DNA of 53,190 nucleotides from an uncultured Pelagibacteraceae bacterium. Lineage in GTDB: Bacteria > Pseudomonadota > Alphaproteobacteria > Pelagibacterales > Pelagibacteraceae. A program made the translations under genes and the position numbers. The stretch covers positions 1 to 53,190 of the forward strand of contig CACGED010000007.1 in NCBI GenBank assembly GCA_902571975.1. The letters run 5' to 3'. The notes beneath the pieces are model-generated. The model made no database searches, was not told where the DNA came from, and saw only the letters and a program-made list of their open reading frames with translations. This document shows, piece by piece, positions 26,770 to 35,445 of this stretch (position 1 is the stretch's first letter; each line of letters opens with the position of its first letter).

Positions 26770-28245
26770 TTAATGTTTAATACATATATTTTTATTTTTT
26801 AAATTAAAAACATATAAATTTATATCAGCTGACTCAAAAATTTTTTCAGGTTTAGAAAAAAATTTTCCTCTCATTTTTTTAATATTCTTCGAATCTAATG
26901 ACGGTTCCTCAGCATAAAATGATTTATTATCAATCTTTTTAACTTTAGTTGTAAAATATTTATCTACCTTGAGTTCTTGTAATACTTTACATAAATTTTC
27001 CTCATTTCGAATTTTATTTATAATTCTCTTACCACCTACAAGACCTTCGAGTTGTATTAGATTTTTGTTTAATAAAAATGAAACTTTACCAGCCATATCA
27101 CCCATAGCAAATATTGTATTCTCTGAACTTTTATAATTTTCTTTAACTTTTTTAGCAATATTTAGCATGTGATCATTGTTTACATTAAAATTTAAGAATA
27201 ATAAGAATGAATATGAAGCAACGAAAAATATTCCAGTAAGGTATAAAATAATATTATATTTTTTAAAATTTATAATTTTTAAAATATCATTTATAATTAA
27301 TGGTGTTGAAATTGCTAAGAAAAAAAAATGCCAAGTCCACAGAGGCCAAGATGATCTTATACTGTTACTCAAAAAAAAGAGAATTGTTGTAATTATTGAG
27401 ATTTTTGTAAAATTATTTGTATTTTTTGATCTTATTAAAAATATTCCAAATATATTTATACAAAATAAAACTGATATAAATCTCATTCCAAATCCTTCTG
27501 TGAATAAAAATGAAAAGGTTTCTTTATTAACTAAAATTTTGTTAGTTAAACTTTTTGCCACCCCACTTTCTGGAAAGGGTAATCCAAAATAATAAATATT
27601 TATTATGATATATATAGATATTAATAAAGGAAGAAATAATAAATTTATTATATATTTTAATTCTAATATTTTTCTTTTTGTAAGAATTTCATTCGACAAT
27701 AAAACAAAATAAAATATAAGAAATTCTAATCTTGACAAAAATGTTAAAAAACTAAGTAAACAAAAAAAAAATACATTTTTTTTGAAATACACAAGACTTA
27801 AAGAAAAAAGATATATTGCAATTGATATTTCCATGCCATTTTTTGAAAAAAAAAGGGTTAAATAACTAATTAAGGAACTAATCATATGGCTTTCAAAAAA
27901 TTGATATCCCTCACTAAGTAGAAATTTTCTGAAGTTTAAATAAGTTAAAAAACTAAATAAAAATATTGATATAATAATAATCAAATTAAAAATAATGTAA
28001 TTTTCAAATAGATAAAATATTATTGTGATATATAAAAACCACAATGGTTGAAAACCATTTGTTAAACTTATTCCATCAAATGATATCAGTCCAATATCTA
28101 CAAGATTTCTTACGGTTGTAAGATAATAATAAAAATCATCAGTAAATGGAGCTTCTACATCAGACCCGAATAAAATCTCCAATCTAAAAAATATTAAAAT
28201 ACAACAAATTGGAAAAAAGATATAAAATAAGTTAATTTTTTTCAT
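26770..28245 (-). CDS. Membrane glycosyltransferase, GT-C fold
   Basis: 491 aa with about 11-12 hydrophobic segments and a soluble C-terminal domain (~from residue 365). Loop 1 has EAPFTDDFYYYLTTVRN, a GT-C Asp-Asp motif, followed by FDGISLTNGFQPLW. That pattern is seen in lipid-phosphate-sugar-dependent transferases. Sugar unknown, but the arabinosyl-lipid triad at 31621-34511 makes an arabinosyl or mannosyl transferase plausible. It overlaps the methyltransferase gene by 4 bp. Confidence 0.7.
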   Translation of the reverse strand: MKKINLFYIFFPICCILIFFRLEILFGSDVEAPFTDDFYYYLTTVRNLVDIGLISFDGISLTNGFQPLWFLYITIIFYLFENYIIFNLIIIISIFLFSFLTYLNFRKFLLSEGYQFFESHMISSLISYLTLFFSKNGMEISIAIYLFSLSLVYFKKNVFFFCLLSFLTFLSRLEFLIFYFVLLSNEILTKRKILELKYIINLLFLPLLISIYIIINIYYFGLPFPESGVAKSLTNKILVNKETFSFLFTEGFGMRFISVLFCINIFGIFLIRSKNTNNFTKISIITTILFFLSNSIRSSWPLWTWHFFFLAISTPLIINDILKIINFKKYNIILYLTGIFFVASYSFLLFLNFNVNNDHMLNIAKKVKENYKSSENTIFAMGDMAGKVSFLLNKNLIQLEGLVGGKRIINKIRNEENLCKVLQELKVDKYFTTKVKKIDNKSFYAEEPSLDSKNIKKMRGKFFSKPEKIFESADINLYVFNLKNKNICIKH

Positions 28246-29186
28246 TTTCTAATTAAAGTTAATATAAAATGTTTATTGTTATTTAAGTATGAACTATTGT
28301 AATGATCAAACGTATCTAAATAAAAATCAAATTTCTTCTTTAAATCTTTTAAAAAAATATCAAAAAATTTTTTGTTATCAATATTCTCAAATTTTTCTTG
28401 AAACGAAATAATCGAATATTTTGAATTTGATATTAATGCATAAAATTGTTTTCTTAATTCAATAGGAAACTCAGATATTGACCAATTTGCAATAAGCAAA
28501 TAATCTTTATTTTTTTTTGCAAAAATATCAACATCTGCCATCTCACTAATCAAATTAAGTTTACTAGATCTATTGGAAAAAGTTGGCTTGTATTTGTTCA
28601 TAAACAAATAATAATACTGCAGCAAATTTACTTCGTGCATATCATAAATCGTATAATTAACATTTTTATCAATTTTTTTAAAAATATCTGCCATACATCC
28701 ATATCCACCTCCAATTTCAATTATATTTTTTAAATTGTGAAGTTTAATTTCTATTTTATTTTGAATAAATTTTTTTATTATGAAAACTTGTCTTATTCTG
28801 TTCCCACTACTTTGAGGATATAAAAAAAACTTTATCGGTCCCCCAACATCATTTTCTTTTAGTAGCTTTTTCCATATATTCCAATTTTTATCTTTTTTAA
28901 GTTCTCTTAATTCAAAGAAAATAAAAAATCTGTTGTGAACAAAGAAAATCTTTTGGATTAAATGATTTCTTAAAAACTTGATTAAATTTGCTTCACCAAT
29001 AATTTTAAGTATTTCATTGGATAAGTTTTGATGAGTCTTCAATCTTGAATTTTTTTTAAATATCAGATTTGCCCTACTTTTTACAATTTTTTCAGCGATA
29101 TCGTGTCTTTTTTTATCAAAATTTATTCTCTTAAAAGAAGTAAATGATAAGTATATGCTAATTTTTCTTAAAAAGGCTCTTAACAT
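28242..29186 (-). CDS. Putative sugar O-methyltransferase
   Basis: 314 aa. GGPIKFFLYPQSSGNRIRQV is followed by NIIEIGGGYGCMADIFKKI (SAM motif I) and NYTIYDMHEVNLLQYYYL. DYLLIANWSISEFPIELRKQ is the downstream acidic block. This order is that of the TIGR04371-type putative sugar O-methyltransferases found in glycan loci. It overlaps its neighbours on both sides (29 bp with the GT4 upstream), so it is co-transcribed with them. Confidence 0.75.
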   Translation of the reverse strand: MLRAFLRKISIYLSFTSFKRINFDKKRHDIAEKIVKSRANLIFKKNSRLKTHQNLSNEILKIIGEANLIKFLRNHLIQKIFFVHNRFFIFFELRELKKDKNWNIWKKLLKENDVGGPIKFFLYPQSSGNRIRQVFIIKKFIQNKIEIKLHNLKNIIEIGGGYGCMADIFKKIDKNVNYTIYDMHEVNLLQYYYLFMNKYKPTFSNRSSKLNLISEMADVDIFAKKNKDYLLIANWSISEFPIELRKQFYALISNSKYSIISFQEKFENIDNKKFFDIFLKDLKKKFDFYLDTFDHYNSSYLNNNKHFILTLIRK

Positions 29187-30243
29187 TTTGATCTTTCAAA
29201 AACTTTCTTACTATATTTTCCATAATGTATGTTTCATAAAATTTATTAGATTTGTTTATACTTATTTTAAAATTATAATTTTTTATTATTTCCTTAAAAA
29301 ATAATTTTTTTTTGGCTATAATTGCAACTTTATTATTTTTTTCAAAACTTAAACCTTCAATTCCTTTTTTAGTAGTCAAAATATTTACACCTAATATCAA
29401 AGCTTCAATTATTTTAATTCTTGTCCCAGTTCCTTTGTCAATAGGAACTACCATCATTCTTGAATTATGCATTAAATTAAATAATTTTGATTTACTCACG
29501 ATACCAAAATTATGTAAAAATTTCTTTTTTTTATAAAAACCTCCACCAGTCAAAACTAGTTTAAGTTTAGGTAACTTTTTTAAAAGTTTAGGCATTAACT
29601 CATAAACTATAAAATCTATAGCTAATTTGTTAGGTAAATATTTATATGAACCACAATAAATTATGTATTCTGCTTTGAATATTTTCTTTTTATTAAATTT
29701 AATTATTTTTTTTGAAATACCGTTATTTAAATTAATACATTTAATATTATAAAGTTTTCTTATTTTTTTAATTTCTATATCTGAAACTGATGTTGCAAGA
29801 TTTGAATATTTAAAAACAAAATATTCTAGTTTTTTTGTAATTAGACTAATTATCCTATTAGACATCATCTTTCTTACTTCATATTCAATACTATGAGAGT
29901 GATAAATTATTTTTGTACCTGGTGAAAAGGCTCTTATTAAAAAAAGTGACAGAAAGCTATATCCTATCCAACTTGGACCCTCCAATATTACTAATTTGTC
30001 TCTACTACTCTTTAAATATTTTAAGGTTTTAAAAATTAAATAAGGAATTTTAAGTATTTTACTTATAGGATTTTCTTTATTTATATAAATAGTTTCTGTA
30101 TTTTTATATTTCTTTTTATCTACGTGAGAAATTTGAAAAATTTTTTTCTCTCCAGGCCAACAAAGAAACAAGCTTCGTATAACTTCAGCTGACCCCATAG
30201 TGGTTGGGAATACTGGGAAAAAACAAACAAAAGCGGTTTTCAT
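29158..30243 (-). CDS. Glycosyltransferase family 4 (GT-B)
   Basis: 361 aa. FFPVFPTTMGSAEVIRSL is the N-terminal loop, with KIIYHSHSIEYEVRKMM and SNLATSVSDIEIKKI in domain one. YIIYCGSYKYLPNKLAIDFI and MMVVPIDKGTGTRIKIIEAL form the donor site, of the type found in sugar transferases with a GTGTR(I/L)K loop. It overlaps wzx by 4 bp. Sugar unknown. Confidence 0.85.
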   Translation of the reverse strand: MKTAFVCFFPVFPTTMGSAEVIRSLFLCWPGEKKIFQISHVDKKKYKNTETIYINKENPISKILKIPYLIFKTLKYLKSSRDKLVILEGPSWIGYSFLSLFLIRAFSPGTKIIYHSHSIEYEVRKMMSNRIISLITKKLEYFVFKYSNLATSVSDIEIKKIRKLYNIKCINLNNGISKKIIKFNKKKIFKAEYIIYCGSYKYLPNKLAIDFIVYELMPKLLKKLPKLKLVLTGGGFYKKKKFLHNFGIVSKSKLFNLMHNSRMMVVPIDKGTGTRIKIIEALILGVNILTTKKGIEGLSFEKNNKVAIIAKKKLFFKEIIKNYNFKISINKSNKFYETYIMENIVRKFLKDQNVKSLFKKN

Positions 30244-31619
30244 TTATTCACTTTCTTTAAAAATATTATCAAATTAAAAATTATAAAAAAGATCAAAGAC
30301 AAATAGAAAAATTGATCATATTTTATGCTTATTATCATTATTAAAATAACAAATAATGTATTTAAATATATACCTGCCAATGATTTTATATTTTTTTTTA
30401 ATTCTTTAGATCTAAAAAATAGTAAGACGACTTCTTTAAATAATAAAACAAAACTTATAAATAATAGATTTTCAAACTTAAATAAAATAAAAATTAAAGC
30501 TACTAAAAAAGGAATTATAAAAAAAAGTTCAAGCTTAGTATTAAATTCGATCTTCTTTTTACCTTCAAAAAAAGCAATTAAAATATGAGACACTCCAGAG
30601 ATCCAAGAAATTATTAAGAAAATTTTTGTTAATTCTAGAATTTCCAATGAGTATTGATTACCCAGCCATAATATTAAAAGCTTATCAAGAAATGGAAACA
30701 ACAGAAGTAAAAAAATAGGGACGATAAATGAATAAAAGTCCAAAGAATAGTTGAAGTTTTTTTTTTCATTTCCGGAAGATATTTCAGGTAATAATACAGC
30801 AGCAATACTCTTTGAAAATATAGTTATTTTGCCTGCGAGCTGATATGGGATACTGTAAATTGCCAGCGCCACAGAACCTAAAAAAAAATTTATAAAATAC
30901 TTATCAATAAAATCATAAATTTGTATATTTGAATTATGTAAAAAAAACCATCTAGAATATTTTTTCAACTTAGGTCCGAATTTATATTTTAAATCGTCTT
31001 CCAAAAAAAAATATTTCCTTATAAATAGTAATATTATTAAAATAGAAATTATTTTTATCAGTATAGAAATTTTTATTAAATCTTGATTATTACCTTCAAA
31101 AAATATCAAGCATATAGAGGGTATATTTAGTGACAAAGTGTAGAATATAAAATTACCTAAAGATAAAAGGTAAAATTTTTTAAGACCTTGGAGAATGCCT
31201 TCTAAGGTGATGTATAAAATTGTTATTCCTATTCCAAAACATATTATAAATAAATGATTTAAATAATTATAAATAAATCCTAAAAAAAAAAATGATAAAA
31301 ATAAAACACATATGATTAGAAATGAAAAATATAAACTTTTCTTAATTACTGATGTTAGGTTTTTTATTTGAGATAATTCAATTACTACTATTTTATTAAT
31401 ACCTAAATTTAAAAGTAATCCAAAAGAAAATATAAAATGAAAAAAAATATAATTTCCATAATCAGACTTGCCGTTAATTTTTAGGTGTATTGGTATTGAT
31501 ATTAACGCAATTATTATTCCTATAATTGGTGGTAAACTTAATATTGAAGTGTTCTTAAATAAGTTAAATCTAATTTTAAATTTATTTAATTGAGAAAATT
31601 TAAAAAAAAGTTTATTCAT
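30240..31619 (-). CDS. wzx: Oligosaccharide flippase (Wzx-like, MATE/MOP superfamily)
   Basis: Flips lipid-linked repeat units across the inner membrane. 459 aa with about 12-14 hydrophobic segments. KNTSILSLPPIIGIIIALIS at the N-terminus and FINFFLGSVALAIYSIPYQL in the middle are the usual conserved parts of polysaccharide-biosynthesis flippases. It is the first gene of the minus-strand block reading toward 21297. Its ATG is only 7 bp from the likely ATG of the divergent UbiA-family gene, so its promoter must lie inside that gene. Confidence 0.82.
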   Translation of the reverse strand: MNKLFFKFSQLNKFKIRFNLFKNTSILSLPPIIGIIIALISIPIHLKINGKSDYGNYIFFHFIFSFGLLLNLGINKIVVIELSQIKNLTSVIKKSLYFSFLIICVLFLSFFFLGFIYNYLNHLFIICFGIGITILYITLEGILQGLKKFYLLSLGNFIFYTLSLNIPSICLIFFEGNNQDLIKISILIKIISILIILLFIRKYFFLEDDLKYKFGPKLKKYSRWFFLHNSNIQIYDFIDKYFINFFLGSVALAIYSIPYQLAGKITIFSKSIAAVLLPEISSGNEKKNFNYSLDFYSFIVPIFLLLLFPFLDKLLILWLGNQYSLEILELTKIFLIISWISGVSHILIAFFEGKKKIEFNTKLELFFIIPFLVALIFILFKFENLLFISFVLLFKEVVLLFFRSKELKKNIKSLAGIYLNTLFVILIMIISIKYDQFFYLSLIFFIIFNLIIFLKKVNK

Positions 31620-31620
31620 T

Positions 31621-32481
31621 TTGTTAATGACATTTAAGGTTTTTTTAAACTTAATTAAATTTAAAAATTATATAAAAAACCTTATTATTTTTTTACCTTT
31701 ATTTTTAAATTATACAAGCTGGAGTCTTTTAAGCTATACAAATTTAATTGGGCCGATAATATTTTTTAGCTTATTAACCTCATCGATTTATATTATAAAT
31801 GACTTAAAAGATTTAGATGTAGATAAAAAACACAAAAATAAGAAAAATAGACCTATTGCCAGTGGTATTATTTCAATTAAATCTTCAAAATTAATATCTA
31901 GTGTATTAGCCGTAACATCTTTTTTTTATTTTTTTTTGTTTTCAAATATAAAAGTATTTATTTTAGTTCTTATTTATTTTGTAATAAATATATTTTATAG
32001 TTTTTTTTTTAAACGAATAAAATACCTAGATATAATTTCAATTTCTTCTGGATTTTTAATAAGAATTTTAATTGGTTCTCTAATATCTAAAATAATGATC
32101 TCAAATTTTTTACTACTCCAAGTAACATTCTTTTCAATTTTTATAATAATATGTAAAAGAAGAGAACTGTTTTATGCTTATGATCAAAAAGTAGGTTTGA
32201 ACTATAATATAAAAGAATTAAATATTTTGTCTAAATTGTTTTTGATTTTAAATATTTTAAATTATTTTATTTATATCTTTTACGAAAATAGATTTCTAGA
32301 TAGTTTATCTATCGAAATATCATTTTTTATTTTCTCTTTTTTAATTATTAGATATTATAATATCAGTATGAAGAATATTAATTTTGATCCAGTTTATATA
32401 TATTTTAATGATAAATATTTGATTATTGTTTCAAATTTATACTTAATAAATTTTATATTAGGTTTTTATGGAATTTATTAA
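31621..32481 (+). CDS. UbiA-family prenyltransferase, decaprenyl-phosphate phosphoribosyltransferase-like
   Basis: 286 aa with ~8-9 hydrophobic segments. NYIKNLIIFLPLF is the N-terminal block. YIINDLKDLDVDKKHKNKKN then RPIASGIIS form the NDxxDxxxD polyprenyl-phosphate/metal site, close to Rv3806c/NoeC-type enzymes that attach 5-phosphoribose from PRPP to decaprenyl phosphate. The second UbiA motif is less clear. The track start is TTG 31621, but ATG 31627 is more likely. It is followed by dprE1 and dprE2 homologues, which supports the role. Confidence 0.78.
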   Translation: MLMTFKVFLNLIKFKNYIKNLIIFLPLFLNYTSWSLLSYTNLIGPIIFFSLLTSSIYIINDLKDLDVDKKHKNKKNRPIASGIISIKSSKLISSVLAVTSFFYFFLFSNIKVFILVLIYFVINIFYSFFFKRIKYLDIISISSGFLIRILIGSLISKIMISNFLLLQVTFFSIFIIICKRRELFYAYDQKVGLNYNIKELNILSKLFLILNILNYFIYIFYENRFLDSLSIEISFFIFSFLIIRYYNISMKNINFDPVYIYFNDKYLIIVSNLYLINFILGFYGIY

Positions 32482-33784
32482 TTTAAATAAAGTTAAAAGT
32501 TGGGCTAAAGAATACAATGGAGATTACAGTATGTACTTTCCAAAAGATATAGAAGACATAAAGTCGTTAATTTCAAATAATAAAACAATAATATCAGCTG
32601 GAGGCTTCAGAAGTTATGGAGACAGCGCAATTAGCAATTACATAATTAATAGTAAACATTTTAATAAAATTATTGATTTTGATGAGAAAAATGGAATTTT
32701 AAAAGTGCAGTCAGGTGTAAATTTGGATCAATTAATAAATTTTATTGTGCCAAAAGGATGGTTTCTAAGTGTAACGCCTGGTACAAAATATGCAACAGTT
32801 GGCGGATGTATTGCAAGTGATGTTCATGGAAAAGAACATCATAAATATGGTTGTTTTAGCGAGTGTTTGCAAAAAATAAAATTGTTAATTAACGAAAATG
32901 AAATTGTTGAATTTAACAAAAAAAGTCACCATGATTTATTTTGTGCGACATGTGGTGGAATGGGTTTGACGGGCTTTATAATTGAAGCAGAAATTAAATG
33001 CAAAAAAATCAAATCAAATCAAATTCAATTTAAAAAAATTTTAAGTAATAGATTAGAAAATATATTTTCTACTTTTGAAAAATATCATGATTATGATTAT
33101 TCTGTAGCATGGATTGATACAATTAAAAATAATGGCGACTATAGATCAATATTTAACTGTGGAAATTTCTCAAACAATTTAGACCTATCTTTTCCTAAAA
33201 AAAAAAGAAACAATATAAACATTCCTTTTAAGATTAAAATTATTAACAAATTTACAATTAAATTCTTTAATAAATTTTATTTTTTTTTAAATAAATTCAC
33301 AAAAAAAAGTGGGACTATTTTTTTTGATAAATTTTTTTATCCATTAGATAAAATTAAAAATTGGTATAGACTTTATGGTAAAAATGGATTTATACAATAT
33401 CAATTTGTGATACCTAAAAGTAATAGTATTCAAGCAATAACTGAGATATTAGATTTTATTAACACATCAGGTGTTTTCTCATCATTAGCAGTTTTAAAAT
33501 TACATAGTAAAGAAAATAAAAATTATATTTCATTTCCAATTGAAGGTTACAGTTTAGCTATGGATTTCCCAATATCTAATAAAATTTCTAAAATATTAAA
33601 AAAAATTGATGAGTTAGTTTTGCACCACGGCGGAAAAATATATTTAACTAAAGATAGCATTTTAGATGAAAATAATTTTAAAAAGTTTTATCCAAATCAT
33701 GGTGAAGTTAAAAAAGTTGTTAAAAAGTATAAAATTTCTAAATTTAATTCGTTTCAATCCTTGAGAATTGGTATTAATGACTAA
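32468..33784 (+). CDS. dprE1: Decaprenylphosphoryl-beta-D-ribose 2-oxidase homologue (FAD)
   Basis: Oxidises the 2-OH of polyprenyl-phosphoryl-ribose, first half of the ribose to arabinose epimerisation. The FAD-binding part has ISAGGFRSYGDSAISN (~42-57), VQSGVNLDQLI, VTPGTKYATVGGCIASDVHG (His120 region) and CGGMGLTGFII. The C-terminal part has SFPIEGYSLAMDFPI and IYLTKDSILD (Lys395). These align with mycobacterial DprE1, where the matching residues are Cys387 and Lys418, and Cys387 is Ala364 here. 438 aa is close to the usual length. It overlaps the upstream gene by 14 bp. Confidence 0.85.
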   Translation: MEFINLNKVKSWAKEYNGDYSMYFPKDIEDIKSLISNNKTIISAGGFRSYGDSAISNYIINSKHFNKIIDFDEKNGILKVQSGVNLDQLINFIVPKGWFLSVTPGTKYATVGGCIASDVHGKEHHKYGCFSECLQKIKLLINENEIVEFNKKSHHDLFCATCGGMGLTGFIIEAEIKCKKIKSNQIQFKKILSNRLENIFSTFEKYHDYDYSVAWIDTIKNNGDYRSIFNCGNFSNNLDLSFPKKKRNNINIPFKIKIINKFTIKFFNKFYFFLNKFTKKSGTIFFDKFFYPLDKIKNWYRLYGKNGFIQYQFVIPKSNSIQAITEILDFINTSGVFSSLAVLKLHSKENKNYISFPIEGYSLAMDFPISNKISKILKKIDELVLHHGGKIYLTKDSILDENNFKKFYPNHGEVKKVVKKYKISKFNSFQSLRIGIND

Positions 33785-34511
33785 AAAAATAATAGCTATA
33801 GTTGGAGCAACATGTGAATTAGGTATTGAGTTAAGTAAAATTTATGCGAAAAATAATTTTGATCTAATTATTATTTCAAGAAATAAAGAAAAAAATAATA
33901 ACTTAAAAAATTTAATTAAAGAAAAACAAAAAGATACAAAAGTTTTTAGTTATGAATTAGATATATTAGACTTAGAAAATCAATCTAAAATTTACAATAA
34001 ATTAAATAAACCCATAGAGGGTGTCATATCTTTAATTGGCGAGACACACAATATTGAAAAAATTAATGACCCAATGTTTTTAAATATTACAAATATTAAT
34101 TATTCTTATCTGGCAAATTTTCTTACTTTATTTTTAGAAGATTTTCATAAAAAAAATAATGGTTTTTTAATTTGTGTATCATCTGTAGCAGGTCTTAGAG
34201 GAAGAGGAAAAAATTTTATTTATGGAAGTGCAAAGGCAGCGTTAATAAGTTTTTTATCTGGTTGTAGAAATTATTATAAAAATACAAACCTATTTATAAT
34301 GACGGTATTACCAGGTTTTATTAGTAATCAAGGATCAAAATTGAATAAAGTTGAAAAGTTTCTATCTATTAGTCCCCATCTAATGGCAAATAAAATATTC
34401 CTCGCCCAAAGTCAAAAGAAAGAGATTCTATATTCAAACTTTGTTTGGAGATTAATCATGTTTACTATTAAAATTTTACCAAATTCAGTTTTCAAAAAGG
34501 TTAAATTTTAA
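33777..34511 (+). CDS. dprE2: Decaprenylphosphoryl-2-keto-ribose reductase homologue (SDR)
   Basis: Short-chain dehydrogenase: KIIAIVGATCELGIELSKIY (GxxxGxG site), VSSVAGLRGRG and catalytic YGSAKAALISFLSG. It would reduce the 2-keto intermediate to polyprenyl-phosphoryl-arabinose. ATG 33777 (overlapping the dprE1 stop as ATGACTAA) is preferred to TTG 33768. The product is about 244 aa, normal for DprE2. The function rests on pairing with dprE1, since SDR sequences alone do not fix the substrate. Its stop codon shares the tetranucleotide TTAA with the stop of the convergent gene. Confidence 0.82.
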   Translation: MTKKIIAIVGATCELGIELSKIYAKNNFDLIIISRNKEKNNNLKNLIKEKQKDTKVFSYELDILDLENQSKIYNKLNKPIEGVISLIGETHNIEKINDPMFLNITNINYSYLANFLTLFLEDFHKKNNGFLICVSSVAGLRGRGKNFIYGSAKAALISFLSGCRNYYKNTNLFIMTVLPGFISNQGSKLNKVEKFLSISPHLMANKIFLAQSQKKEILYSNFVWRLIMFTIKILPNSVFKKVKF

Positions 34512-35365
34512 TTTAATAATTTTTTTAATAATTTTTTATACAAGTTGTAAGGATAAAATATTATATAAGACAAAAATAGTTTAAAATTTAAGTCTCTTAA
34601 ATTAAAAATTTTGAACAATAAATAATAATAAGAACCATATGCATAAAGTTTGCTAAGATTATTTTTTTCTAAAAAATTTAATAAATATTTTTGGTTTTCC
34701 TTCCATGAATTTTCCTGAGTATTTCTATTCTCATCAAAAGCTTGGAAATCATTATCAAACTTAATCACATTTAAATCTTTAAACATATTTATTTTTTTTA
34801 AATTTAAAGCATCACTTGCTGCAATATAGAAGTTTTCAGTTATTCCCCAATCATATTGATTATAGCTTGAAATTATTTCTCTAAAATTAATAGCTTTTTT
34901 TTTTGATATTTTAAAAACAATTAAATCTATACCAAAATGCGGCCAAAAGTTATTTTTTATTATGCCGTTGGTAATATGTGTATTAGGGTACACAATAGCA
35001 CAATATTCTCTCAATTTTATTTTAGATAATACTTCAAATAGTCTGCTAGGGACTATTATATCTGCAGTTGAATAAATTAAATATTCATATTTATTATTTA
35101 TAAATTGGTCTAAAGCATTATTTAACATTATCTTATTCGAATATTTTTTATTAATTGGCAAATTTTTTTTTGAGACGTTTTTATAATTTTTTTTAATGTG
35201 TTTATTATCTATAAAATTTGGAACATTCTCTTCGTCAAATTGAGTTAAACTTAATGTAATGTCATAATCTACTGAAATTAGTGAGTCTATAAACATATTT
35301 TGATAAAAATCGTTTATTTTAGATTTGCCTAAAGGCCTGAAAGATACTATCCACAAAGCTGACAT
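34508..35365 (-). CDS. Hypothetical protein, possibly a GT-A-like glycosyltransferase
   Basis: 285 aa, not recognised with confidence. No signal peptide. LWIVSFRPLGKSKINDFYQN at the start, then NNKYEYLIYSTADIIVP, where the TAD stretch could be a DxD-like site. EYCAIVYPNTHITNG and YDWGITENFYIAASDAL follow. The layout (a sugar-binding start, an acidic motif near residue 100, then a C-terminal acidic/aromatic block) would fit a GT-A transferase. The 80 bp between it and the divergent epimerase contain two TATAAT-like boxes. Confidence 0.45.
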   Translation of the reverse strand: MSALWIVSFRPLGKSKINDFYQNMFIDSLISVDYDITLSLTQFDEENVPNFIDNKHIKKNYKNVSKKNLPINKKYSNKIMLNNALDQFINNKYEYLIYSTADIIVPSRLFEVLSKIKLREYCAIVYPNTHITNGIIKNNFWPHFGIDLIVFKISKKKAINFREIISSYNQYDWGITENFYIAASDALNLKKINMFKDLNVIKFDNDFQAFDENRNTQENSWKENQKYLLNFLEKNNLSKLYAYGSYYYLLFKIFNLRDLNFKLFLSYIIFYPYNLYKKLLKKLLN

Positions 35366-35445
35366 CTAATAATTTTTACCCATTTTATTGTAATAGATAT
35401 ATCATTTTATCTTGTTTATAATAATAAATATAATAAAACGTTTTT

